Positions 21,690-34,600 of a stretch of 64,000 nucleotides of DNA are shown in pieces (the stretch's first letter is position 1; every line of letters starts with the position of its first letter). The notes under the pieces were generated by a model. That model saw nothing but the letters and a program-made list of their open reading frames with translations, ran no database searches and had not been told where the DNA came from. Source of the DNA: Heligmosomoides polygyrus polygyrus (lineage: Eukaryota > Nematoda > Chromadorea > Rhabditida > Heligmosomidae); assembly GCA_947396885.1 (NCBI GenBank), contig OX377205.1:50514676-50578675 (forward strand), given 5' to 3'. The position numbers and the translations under genes were made by a program.

Positions 21690-22087
21690 GGCGCAAATAG
21701 AGTCCGGGGGGAGGGGTATCACCACAGCATGGCGCGGTGGGCCGGCATGGCGAGTAGCTACATACAGCGAATGTAAATGCAGACTTATGTCTTCGTTGCG
21801 ATTATGGATCCGCGTCTTATGTGCTTCCTAATTGGACAAGGGAGGGAACTCCAGGATTTAGGCGATATTCTAAATAACACGGATGCGTCACTTGACCACA
21901 TCCTGGTTCCCTTTTCCTGCCTAAATCTGTGCTCTCCTCCGCTGACGCGGAGAAGAGCACAGAACAGAGCTACAGCATTATTTGTTTGTTCTCTTTACTA
22001 TCAGTGTGCCGTGTCTCGTTTTTTTCGTGTTGGTGACACTTTTTATAAGGTGACCACCCCCCCCCCCCCCCGGACCCTATTTGCGCT
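21690..22087. mobile_element. MITE, GGCGCAAATAG family, 398 bp, 8-bp TSD (copy 2)
   Basis: Same family and orientation as copy 1: ggcgcaaatagagtccgggg at the left and gaccctatttgcgct at the right, next to a poly-C run. The octamer ggtaggtt flanks both ends (21682-21689, 22088-22095). It shares the gagggaactccaggatttag and ctctcctccgctgacgcgga blocks with copy 1. A lone right-end-like piece (gaccctatttgcgcc) occurs near 16180. Confidence 0.9.
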
Positions 22088-22652
22088 GGTAGGTTGGTTG
22101 TTTCTGGTGGTGACACTGTTCACTGTACTTCACTTGCAAATAGCTTTGCAATCGGCGAGATAAGGAATACCAACCAAACCCATTTCGTCGTGGTTACGAA
22201 AAGCTTCTGCTTCTTTGAAGGGCTTCGTTTAGCCTCGTTCTTTTCCATGTTGCTTGTTCATATTGGAGTTGAATGGGGCTTTGCGCTATAGAAGTGCTAG
22301 ACTACTAGTAATGTACGAGGCGTTTCGACAGTTCTAGTCCAGATTTAGACGTCTCCCTTGTGTGATATCGCTCGACAGTGGGTACAGTTAGTGTCATTGG
22401 CCACTGCGTTGAGCCGTAACATCAGCCGCCTACCATTCGATTGCCGTCGTACGCGAACTAGTTTCAATAATTGGTGCTGGAATTCTTCAGCAGTTTCTGC
22501 TCCGTTCCAGGTTCCTCAAGCAACGTATGGGTATGGGAGACCCATATGTGCCTACTGATCATCTTTCTCCTTCATCAATCGTCGAGAAATAGTACGCAAT
22601 TTCTGTTTTTAATGAAGCACGCAAATGTCCATGTGCTATTTGTTTGCTTAAG

Positions 22653-25600
22653 CACTCTCGACGGGAATGACGGAGTCATTAAGTTCGCAAATGGCAACAA
22701 TGTTAGTCTCTCCCTCGCCCTTGAATCGCAGACCAGGGATCGAGACAGCGCTCGCATCCACACCACCACCATAAGTGACTACAAAGGAGACGTGAGTTTC
22801 TCAACATACTCTGTTTTGCAGGACATTGGCTTGAGTGATAAGCTTTTTTGCGTTTGCAGCAAATTATAGGAGAAACATAGGGTGCTCTCTTCACATCTAG
22901 ACAGATTCAGAGGAGATGCGCGCACGTCATTTACAGACTGTGGTGCACTCCCTATCGGTGGGGGGCAGTCCATTATGAATTGTTAACGGTAGCTACGCGT
23001 GTGTACATACAACATGCAATACAACATATGAATGCCTAAACTTACCTGATCCCCTGCCTTGGAAATGTCCGAGCGTTACGCTGCAATATTAAAAAGATTT
23101 CATTATGGGACTGTGCACGGTGCAGGGAGGGGGCACTATGCACGGCAGCACGGTTGCGATCCAGAACTCTACTTGCTTCGGAAAGAAATGTTTTATAGTA
23201 TTGTAATTGTTCCAGGTTTCTGTTCAATTTACTGTGTTTTCATTATTCCCTCCCCCCGATTAAGAAAGCAAATTAGAAAGCCGCTTTTGGTATTGGAAGA
23301 AGGGCATTTTATAAGGCAAGCATATTTATACATATTTATATGTTGCCGTGCATGTTGGCATTACTTTAAAAATTGAAATGGACTGCCCCTCCCCCCGACA
23401 AGGATTGCACCCAGACTGCATCCGGGACCCAAAGAAACTGCTCCTTGCAGTCTCCGCCATTTTAGCCCGTCCATACCCCTCAAGACAAGACGTAACGCAG
23501 TCCCGCACGGGTAGCATTTGTTCAATTCGCGGCTTTTCTATCGCATTCCGTCAGTACAATGCGGACCCATTTACATTATAGTGTTTCGTTCTTCAAACGA
23601 GGTCTGCTCCGGAGCATTTTTTTAAAATATGGGTTTAAGCGGTTGACGCTGTCGTGAGGAGTAAAGATGCTGCTTAGAGAATCACGTGTGCCTAGAAATG
23701 TTGACATATTCCGTTTGAAACTTGCGATATTTAATTCATTTCCTCTTCATAGTCATTATCACAGCAATGCTCCAAGTATATGCATGTTAGCATATTTTGC
23801 TCAATAAAAAGAACGACTCAAGCGAATTAGGGATCTGAATAGCATTGGTATTATACCGCAGAAGTGCAGTTAGGTCGAACTAGAATCAGACTTTGGAAGC
23901 GAATAACTCTCTCAAATGGGAGCTTCTCCAGCTCAGCGAAAACCAGTATCGGTAGAACCTTGTTCACATTTCGCGCGAACATACTTTCCACAATGCAAGA
24001 ATTCCGAATGGTAACTTGTTCATATAATATTTCATAAAATGTTGATCATACTGTCAATGATGTGGGAAACCCAGTTCTTCGAAATTCACTCGATATTAAA
24101 GTTGAAGTGGACTTATGAGGCCCTTAGAGTCTGCAGTCAAATGAGGAGAATGCGTATTAAAGCTCTTTGTTTTCGAATGCGAGCGCTATTCGTCTCTAAC
24201 TGAGTGTCGCTTTTGAAAGATAAATATTAGAGAAACACTGCACTAAAACTAAGCCCTGTGAACTTCGTCACTCAACTCATAATTGTGCATACTTATCTGC
24301 ATCCGTGGACCGAAATTCGTTGTTACAGGTACGTGCGCTGAGGGGGCGGTTCTTGGCAGTGCAAGGTGATCTAATAGCATTTCGGTTTTTCAACGAAAAC
24401 ACAGGAGATGTAATCCGGATCATCAATAGAGTATCGCGCAACCGTCGACTTATCAAAGTGAGGCTTTGAGATTTACTGGCCCCTGCAGTCTATGATTAAA
24501 GCGTCAAGTTTTTTTGCAGGGGTTTTCAAAAGCGCCAATGGATCTTCGTTTTGCCACACATCTTCCCCTTCTTGCCGTCGTTGATGGCGAGTCGAATCTT
24601 CATGTGTATTCCGTTGCCTCAGACTGTCAGGATGTGTACGTGGAGCCGCTGCCGTGTTCGACCTAATTTTCTTGCATGTTCTGCCGCTTTCTAGGGAAAC
24701 ATATATGACCATTATGAATTGGCCGGGTAGTACGTCGGATACTACGCCTCGAGTAGTGTGGTGTCCATATGTTGCCGAAAATCCATCCGACCCGTCAGAT
24801 GTTGTAAACATGGTGGCGCTGTTCAAAGTGGGTGCAGTTTATGAATGTTGTCGTCACATGCTAATGCTAGTTCGTGCGTAATTGCCTATTGATTCAGAAA
24901 AACAAGGTATATGTCGTAAATCTCAGTATCCTGAAGGAGCGTGGGTCAAGAATGACCTACGAAGAAGCAGCTGCGGTGGAGGAAGCGATACTTTCTGTGG
25001 AGTTGGAGGAGGTAATTAGTTGTATTTGTAATTGGATGTGGTTCATTTCCCTAGTGTCTCGCTCTGTTTTAGCAGAGTTTCAGAAAGGGCGAGTTTTTTC
25101 GAAGAGGAGTGGTCGTGGCGAGCATGAAGAAATAAGATAAGAGAACAAGTATATCAGTTTCCCATCGTTCTGTTTTCTACGGATGTTTTCTTCTTGCTAT
25201 TTGGCCAACATAATGGTTTGCTCGCCAGCCGAAGAAGTCAGTGTTTTATACTTTCCACAGAAGTCTGGTACCAGCTTACCGACCCTGGAGCTATGGAGGG
25301 CTTGGTTGGCCTGGGCGGAAGGCTTGGCTGGACTGGACGGGAAACCAGGTACTCGAAGTCGGGTGCAACCGACTGTCAGAAGCTCCCCCGATTGCGCTTC
25401 TACGCCCACCCCCGTTGTAATAATAAGTGGGAATTATGTTTATTTGGTTGCTTAATAATTTCGATGGCTTCCTTTAAGCAGTTGTCGTGGTACTGCTTGT
25501 TGCTCATTACCGTCCTCATTAGGTGGTTCAGCTGTGCTGTCTTCTCCCTAATGTACGCTTCGCAATCCTTCCTTTCTTCCGGAAACGCGAACGGTTGGTC

Positions 25601-28600
25601 GAGACGGTTGATTTCTGACTCGCTTTTCTTGATCAGTCCGCAAGCATTCGTCATCTTTGTCTTATAGACCTGTATTTCTGCCATCTTATGAATTTTTGCA
25701 AGGTTTCACAGTTTCACCTTAGATTTTACTTCGTTTGGTTCAAATTAGAACTCTTTCCCTGCCACGCGGGTCTTTTCTTTGTTCTTCTGGCTTTCTCAGG
25801 TGAGAATTTGCACAATGAGCGAGCTTTTTCAGCGATTTCTATTGGCGCCTCTGTTGAGGTTTAACCAGAAATGACTGTTGATTTAATCTCTTTCCAATGA
25901 GTTGGAAAGAAACTTTTTGCTTCCTGGTAAAGGAAGGCTTTGAAAGAACCCTTGGTTCCCCGAGGAACGCTTAATAGAGTGCTTTTTTGAATTCTTCTTT
26001 CCCTAGCGATGGAAAGAAGTTTCAGTTGCTTCCAGGGCTCTCCTGAGAGAACACGGTGGGAAGTCTTTGAGTTTTCCTGGTCACCTGAGGAACGGTTAAT
26101 GGAAAACTTTTGAATGCTTCTTTCCCTAGCGATAGAAAGAAGTTTCAGGTACTTCCAGGGCTCTCCTGAGAGAACACGGTAGGAAGGCTTTTAAGTAGTT
26201 CTGGTCCCCTGAGTCCCCTGAGGAACGCTTAATGGAAAACTTTTGAAAGCTTCTTTCCCTAGCGGTGGAAAGAAGTTCCTGATGCTTCCAGGGCTCTCCT
26301 GAGAGAACGCGGTAGGAAGGTTTTACTAAAGTTCTCCTGATTCCCCGAGGAACGCTTACTGGAGTGCTTTTTATTAGCTTCTGTCTCTCACTGGGGAGAG
26401 CTAGCGCAGAAGCTTTTGCGTGGTTTGAATCCACGGCTGATGCACCAATTTGGTGGTTCACCAACGGATGCGTCTGTAGCGAATTGTAGTAAGTATTTAT
26501 TACTTCACAACTATCAGAGCACAACACAAACAATAACTCACAGCGGTTTATATAAGGAATTCCTAGAGGAGCCTAGAAGTATGACATATATTGGCCAGGG
26601 AGGCTGATAACCTCTAGTCTTAAAAGGGTGTACCGCGGCTAGAGTGTAGTATTTGTGCATTATCTTACTTACCTTCTTGCGGTATCGTTAGGTCATACCA
26701 GTGGATGCTATGCAACGGTGCTTATCTCATATTGTTCACCTAAACGTGTTATCATTCATTCCTATTTGTTCTTATTATGCTATAGTAATACTACACATTT
26801 ATAGATGTAGACCCTAGTTGGGTATTCACAACAGCTTCAGAAGACAGTGTAAAAATGGCAGAAGACATGTTTAGCACAGTCCCCATGGAAGTAATGTTCA
26901 GGAGATTACGGCCGTTTGCATCTCTCCGGACTCGACGGCGGTCGCTATTGCTCGAACGGATGGCGTTGTGTCATTCTACGTTATGAACTCAAACGAAAGC
27001 GACTTAAAATTCGCTCACTCATGGAATCCGCAGATGAACAGACCTATCGTGGAGCTTTTCTTCCTTGATGGTGCTCGGCAAAAAAATCAGTAAGAATGTC
27101 CTTTTACTGTTCCGCTTTCATATCTATGAAGTATACTGTTTGCTTGGCTTCCTTTTACTCAAGGCCAGTTAATAATTATGGGCTGTCAGGAAACCTCTGA
27201 TGGAATTGCTACATAGATATTAATAAACGTTCAGGGAGCAATTTTGGCGTCACTGCCTCGTGGTCGCCGAGGGAGGCCGTCGACTGGCCCTTTTCGAGTG
27301 TGAAGACTGGCGTTGCCTCGGACGCGCACGCTTTGAGTCTTCTGTGGAGATCGCTACTTTTAGTGTACACGTTGATCCACAGGCACGATATGCTCACATA
27401 CTAGATGTAGACGGTTCGGTACGTGGTTAGGATTGCCCCGTTCTGGTACCTGTATATATTTGAAAGTCTTGCTTATAGAATGTATTCTGCATCGAACTCG
27501 AGTATACGGATCATCCTCGATTCGCTGGTATAACTCAAGTCACCTTTTCTCACCCTATTGTGGCCATTGTTCCCTACGAGGTAGATACAGAGGAGAAGCA
27601 CGACTCTAGCGTAGGTAAGCGTGCACATTCTTTGTAGTCCGTATCGGCTCGTTTGTGCGTGGTCTGCGCGCGTGATTTTGCTTTTCCTAATCCCATCTGA
27701 AATGATAACGGCTGTTGTAGATTATTCCTTGGATGACGAGTTTGATGGTGATAGAAATCGAAACGAGGTGCTTGCTCACTATATTGCCATCGGGCACCGC
27801 AGTCTCCTCCAGCTCGATGTTCATCTGGAGCTGGCAGAGCAACACAAACCTCTCCCAGAAGTTATGCCTGCTATCAAAACTGAACCGGACAGTGATGGAG
27901 CTGGAAGGTAGATCATTTCGATTGTAAACAATTCAAAGGTGGAGGCGATGCTGGAACGTGTATAGGTTTTGTTTTGCTTTTTGTTTCTCAAAAGGCTCAT
28001 ATGAATACTATCAAATTCACAATGTCAACTCTCTAAACGCATCCCCAAGGTATGGGTTAGCGTGGTTCTTTTGTTCTTGATAGAAAAATTGAGTTTTGAC
28101 GGGAAGAGGATATCTATCCGCTACCAATGCGTTGAATACGAAGCGTGTTCTCGTGTAAATCAATGGTCGAAGAAGTGTGTTGGCAGTTGGGAAAAACGAG
28201 GGAGCTTGCAAGATGCTACCTATGGAGTGAGGTAGAGTCACATCTCTTTCGCACGTATGCTGCAGGCGTTGGGGTACGAATCGGAATCGCTAATGAGGTA
28301 TGACTTGTGAGCGGCTGTTTATATGTTCTTGTTGCAGAGCTAGTGAAGGACCAAGTGACCTTCTTGCGGTTGCGGCTCCGCCTGTAACAAACTCCACACC
28401 TTCGATAAATTACGAAAAGTTGATGGAGCAGCTAAAGGAAATGAACGACAAGGTTGTTTCTGTTGAACCTCGTGCCGTAGCCGATTCGCGAGATATTCTG
28501 AAGTGTGGAACTGTTCCAGATTGAACAGCTTTCCGTCCGCGTCGAACGAGCTGACAGCGAACGACGGTCGGCAGCCACGAATGAGCACATCCTTTCCCAA

Positions 28601-31600
28601 CTTCAGTGCTTCAGCACGTATATTTAACTCGGCCTATTCTATGCAAGGAATCAGTGCGTACATGTTTAGAGGAGGAATTCTCATTACGGGAGGATCGCTT
28701 GTTGGCGAACGTGTCGGATTTGATAGAGACCAATCACCGGGAAACCATTAACGTTGTCAGAAATGCGCTGAATGAGAACTCTGTTGCTGTGGAGAATTCT
28801 ATCCAGTCGAATCACAAGGTATGCTCGCCGATCTGCACGTCACTAGCACCTATGCGCTTCGGTTGCATGCACCTCTAACGAACTCTGATTTCACCAAGTT
28901 CATTACGTTCGACCCTATTTAGCTGAGCGCTGACGCTGTGTCTCATCGTGTCACTGAACGGTTTCGAGAGTCACTTACAACAATGGTTGTACCAGCTATA
29001 GAGAGGATATGTGCCCAGCTCTTTAAGCAGCTGAACGACAACTTCCGCCATGGACTAGATCAGGTTCGAACTGGTGAAGCTGACGTTTTGATCTCGTAAG
29101 ACTGAAGTTGTTGTTTCGGTGTGCAACTACTGCATGCAGGATTATCCAAAGGGGAGCGTAGATCTCTTCATCGGCATCGATCTGTCTAGGAAGAAGCTGA
29201 TGTTTTTAGATGCATTACATTTCTTCTGACGTAGTCAAAACCCATATTTCCTTGCTTGCATGATACATACCTGTTTCTGACAAATGGAAGAGTAGTTCGG
29301 CTGTACTCGACGTCGGCTTTCTTCCGATCAATTGTTTCCCTTTTTAGTACCTTCAACAAATGCGAGCTCTTCAAACGGCAACACTAGCCGCCGTCGCCGC
29401 AAGCGCTACTCCAGCCCCATCTCTCTCAGTTGGTGCTGACCGGCAGGCACTTGCTCACATGATCAAGAATAATCAAGCACCTCTGGCCTTTGAGACAGTG
29501 AGTGTTCGAAGCATTTTGTGTGCCTTTGTTAATGTTACGGCGTATCGTGCTGTTTTGTAGTGGGACCTTTATACCGGGCAGGTCTTTGCTTGCTTTAAAC
29601 CCTCCCTTATTAGTTGTTTACGTAGTTTGAACTGGAAAGAAATACGAAACTCCTTGCGCTTACCGCATATTGATCAGACTACTTTTCAGCGTACTTTTCA
29701 GCATACTTAAATGTTTCACCCGTCCAAGGTTAACTCTGAAGCATTATTTCTTGGTACTATTGTACTTATGGCACCCCACTTAATCTTGTTCAAAATAGGT
29801 GTACTGGGTCGTTTTTTGCGGAAATGCCTTATAAGTCCGTTACATTGAGTTCGAATTGCCTAAGGCTTTGCGAAGTAGCGCGCGCTGGTAAGAGACGCAG
29901 AGACTCCGCCTCCTAGCAGCACGCAATCGCGACCGTCTCCTCGTGTGGGGTTAGCGTGCAGGCGCGGCGACTAGCTACATACAGCGAATGCAAGGCAGAC
30001 TTATTTCCTCTTTTCGATTACAGATCCGCGTCTTATTTGTTTTCATATTTTGGCAGGTGAGGGAACTCTAGGATGAAGGCCATCTTAGCACGGGTGCGCT
30101 AGTGGGCCCACATTCCGGAGTCACTTCCCCTGCCCAATTCTGCGCTCTCCTCCGCGTGAACGGAGGAGAGAACACAACAGGGTTTTCAAGGCTTTTCGAG
30201 ATTTCAAGGCTTTTGCCCTGGCTAACCTCTGCTGCAGACTAGAGAGGACGAAATAGTGCGCATCGATAGGAGGCGGACTCTGCGTGAGGATCGTGACCGA
30301 AGTAGTCACAGACGCGAAGGTTGTGCCGTATGAGACGGTCGCCCCACATCATCGACCGCTGATCTCTACTTTGAAGATCGCCCCTCCGAGGCTGAAGCAG
30401 GTCGAGCGATGCGGTGCAGCAAGAATCAAGTGGTGGCGAATGAGAGAGAAGGAGGCAGCTGTGATTTCTCGTGTACGGTTACCGACAGTCACGACTGTCG
30501 ACGAAACTTGGAAGAAGGCGACCGACGCGATACGTCAAGCTGCACAGTCGGAACTCGGCATTACGAAGGCAGGGCGACGGAAGCTCGACAAGCAGGCATG
30601 GCTGCGGACAAATGACGTGAAAGCCAAAGTTCGAGAGAAGAAGGCGCTCTATCACGTGTTTCTCGGCGAAAAGGCAGCCGATAGTTGGAGGAAGTGCCAA
30701 GAAGCGAAGAAAGCTGCAGGCAGTGACTATTGCAAAAGCCACTCATTGTGGAGATGTCAACGAGAAGCTCGAGTCGCGCGATGGTCAGCGGTATTTGTAC
30801 CGACTTGCCAAGAATCGCCATCGGCAGACCGAGGGCATTGAGAAGTTTTTCGGCATCACTGATGAGGACGGCCATCCTCTCATGGACCGCAAGAAAGCAT
30901 TGAAGCGATGGCGCGATTACTTTGTGGAAATCTCTTCGGTAGAATTTCCTCATTCAGCCATCCTCTCAACGGCTCCAACCCACGGCCCGGTACAGAAGAT
31001 CACCGTGGAGGAGATTGAAGCGGCTTTGAAGAAGATGAGGCCAGGCAAAGCGACTGGGCCCGACGACGTGGCAGCAGAACTGTGGAAGTCGAAGTTTTGA
31101 TACCCTGCTGAGCGGTTGGCGAAGTTCTTTAATCGGGTTATTGCGGATAAGGTGCCTGAGTGTTGGCGCCAAAGCACGACGATTTTGGAAGAAGGGCATC
31201 CCATAGACTGTTCCAGTTACCGTCCAATTCGTTTGCTTTCGCCCAGCATGAAGATATTTGAGCGAATCATCAACAGATGAATTCATGAAATTGTCAAGCT
31301 CTCCGACAACCAGTGCGGCTTCGTCGTTAGTTGTGGGGCCGTTGATGCTATACACGCCGCCCGCCTCCTGATAGAGAAACACCGCGAGAAACAGAGGCCA
31401 GTGCACATCACCTTCCTCGACATGGAGAAAGCCTTTGACCGCGTGGAATGATATGGTACGCCTTGCGACGTCTTGGAGTTCCTGAAGAGCTTATAGAGTG
31501 GATGCCAATTATCTATTCTTGTCCAAAGAGTAGAGTTCAAGCTGCAGCTGGAACCTCGATTGAGTTTTCCTTCTCTGTCGGAGTGAACCAGGGTTTTGCG

Positions 31601-34600
31601 CTTTCCCCACTCCTCTTTGCTGTCCTCTTGGATGCCATTACACGAGATCTTCAGAAGCCCGTCCCGTGGGCGCTGCTTTGTGCCGATGGCGTGGTGCTCG
31701 CTAACGAAGATAAAAGTGAACTCGAGCGAGAGCTGCAAGCTTGGTGTGATCGCTTGGAGCGGTTTAGACTCAGATTGAACGTGAAGAAGACCGAATATCT
31801 AACAACGGACGTTACTGAGTCCGTCTCCATCAAGGTTAACGGCATCGCACTTCAGTCTTTAAGTACCTGGGATCACCTATAGCGTCTAACGGCAAACTGA
31901 TGGTTGAAATGAATTTACGCGTGAGTGCAGCTTGGTTCAAGTGGCGCTCGTTGACTGGGGTGCTCTGCGATAGGAAGATACCGGAGCGTTTGAAGTCGAA
32001 AATATATAGAGCCGCCGTCGGGCCGGTAGCGATATACGGATCTGAGTGTTGGCCTGCGACAAAAGAAACGGAAAGTCGCTTCAGCGTAATGGAAACCAAG
32101 ATGCTGCGCTGGATGGTAGGAGTTAGGCCGGCAGCAGAGTCTTGCAGGTGCCACGGACCCGCCATAACAACTGCGGGCGATGCGGCGCCGCAAAGGTTGC
32201 TGTACGCAATACTGCGTACTTTTGCCGGTAGTTGCGACTTCGAAGAATGTCAGAGATGTAGTAAGAAACAACGCTTTTTGTATTGTAAAGAAGCGTTTTC
32301 TAAGCCAAGTTAGGAGTTCCTGAATGTGAGCCCCGAAATCTAATACAACCCTCCTTATAACGCGACAAATCTGTACCATTTTGCGCTTGCTCTCACTTTT
32401 GTTGTTCTACCTCCACTAGAAATTCGTCGGTTGACAAGCAGCTCGAAGATAATGTGGTGGCCCTTGTGATGACAGCGTTCCCTCCGATGCTTTGTTGAAT
32501 CCAGGAGGTCTGTGCGGTGCAGTTATAATTCATACTATAAGGAACGGCCGGTCTTGTTGTTGTATTCCTGTGCAAAGGTTCTCCCTAAACCTTACCGGCT
32601 AGCTTGTGGCTGGAAGGCCACGAAGATTTGCAGTGCAATTAAGGTTACCTAATATCGTGCTAAGGTATTGTATTCCATATGCCTCCACTTGTCGACACGA
32701 ACGGTGATTGTATTGTTGGTTGTCAAGCTCTTTTATGGGCAAAAATTATGCACCACCCTATTATATTCCTAACATGTTGATTCGCTAAGAAAATGTTCTA
32801 AAATAGATGAGCCATAATCGACACCCATCTATCGCGCCCCGGCGGGTCTCACCCGCAGCTACTGGCACTGCAGGTGAGAGCCGCCGTGAACTGCGGCAGT
32901 CCTCGGGCCCCGCGACAACTCGTCCGCGCCGCAGCTTTCACCACAGTGGTAGCGTGGGTCCCATTACGGCGGGAGCGATGTGACGAGTTCTCGGGGTGCT
33001 GCCGCGAGGCTCTGTAGAGGCCCTTACGCGCCTGGATCGCACCCGAAATGATGCTATTCGGCAGAAGTTTGGCGTCGCTCGGATAGCTGATAAGATGCGC
33101 GAAGCTCGCTTGCGATGGTACGGCCATGGTCTTCGTGGAAAGGAAGACAGCGTCCACAAGATAGGACTTCGTTTCGAGGTAATAGGAAAGCGGCCTAGAG
33201 GGCGCCCGAAGCAGCGCTGGTTAGATACGTTACATGCGGACTTGAAGATTACTGGTGTTTACGCTGATCTAGCGCTGGATCGGGAAAGGTGGGTCATAAC
33301 ACCCGAAGAGCGGACCCCGCTGTGATACGGGACAAACACTGAAGAAGAAGAAGTTGTGAACAAGATGGTGCGGACAATGCTATTTTTGGAGAGATCGGAT
33401 CTTAGAAAAAGGGTTATTCGTATAGGAGTGATTTTCACCAGATTGGACTTTTGGATGATGCTGATAACTGGTTTTGATCAGAAATCTGATGTCGTATCCG
33501 ATTTGGAAGCTACGAATATACGATGTGAGATCCGAAATTTAATCAGCTGTTTAGATCATCCGAAATTCTTCATGTTAAAGCTAATCTTATCTGAATCATC
33601 CCAATATCCGGGCCTTTTCAAATATGCCGTTACTCGCATATTCGTAATCCTTTCAACCGGGTTCGAAAACAAGGCAGATTCGAATTGTCCGTATCGGCGT
33701 CGGTTCCAGTGTCCAGCTGTGACCAAACACTTTCATTGGACGAAGCTTATAAATGTTTGCTTTCTTCGAACATGTTCCTATTGCTCAAATTCGATAGTAC
33801 CAAATGCGGGATTTTTTACGTGCGTCATACATAACTAAATATGCGGCGTAATTTCGATGGCTTTTTCGAGATGAATATAGCATGAGTTTTCAAATATGTG
33901 GTGAAGGGGAGGGGAAGAAAACTAACAGCTGCGGTTTTCACCAACAGAAGAGGAGATTCTTCGAATTGCAAGAAAACTAAAGGCGCTCGCTATCGTCTCT
34001 ATTTTTGGAATCTTTAAGTGTTATAAAGGACGGTTTATAGAAATTGCGATCACCGTTTATCGTTTAGTGCAACGTGCAAACCCTGAGCATTCAAAGAAAG
34101 TGAAGTCTATTTGGCTGGAGTAAGGAGATTTCGATACTCCTCTTAACCGCCGGAGCGGCGCATCAGTCTTGATGCACAGCGCGATTGCTGCGCTGCTCTC
34201 GAAAGACCGCTTATTCTGCGACGCCATTCACCGAATACTAGAACCCAAAGTTTCATCAAAACAGATGTTTCATGACGGCTAAATATAAAAGGGATGCAGC
34301 GTCCTCGAGCGGCGCACACATAAACTATGCCTAAAAAGTACCTTTTCCAGGCCTTGAATCAGGGAGATCAGACAGCACTGGAGTTCGTTTGTAACAATGT
34401 CGATCCCGACGAGATCTTCCGGTATCCAGGGTCTCTATCACAACCAGTATTATTATCTCTGCTTCAGCAGCTATCGTTACGCCTCGATTCGGACACTGAT
34501 TTGAAATTTCGGCAAGTCGTTGATTTTAAGTGTTTTTCATGATTGAGTCAATTTTTAATATGGATACAGAAGGACTTTCTTTAACATCTCTTAGGCAATA

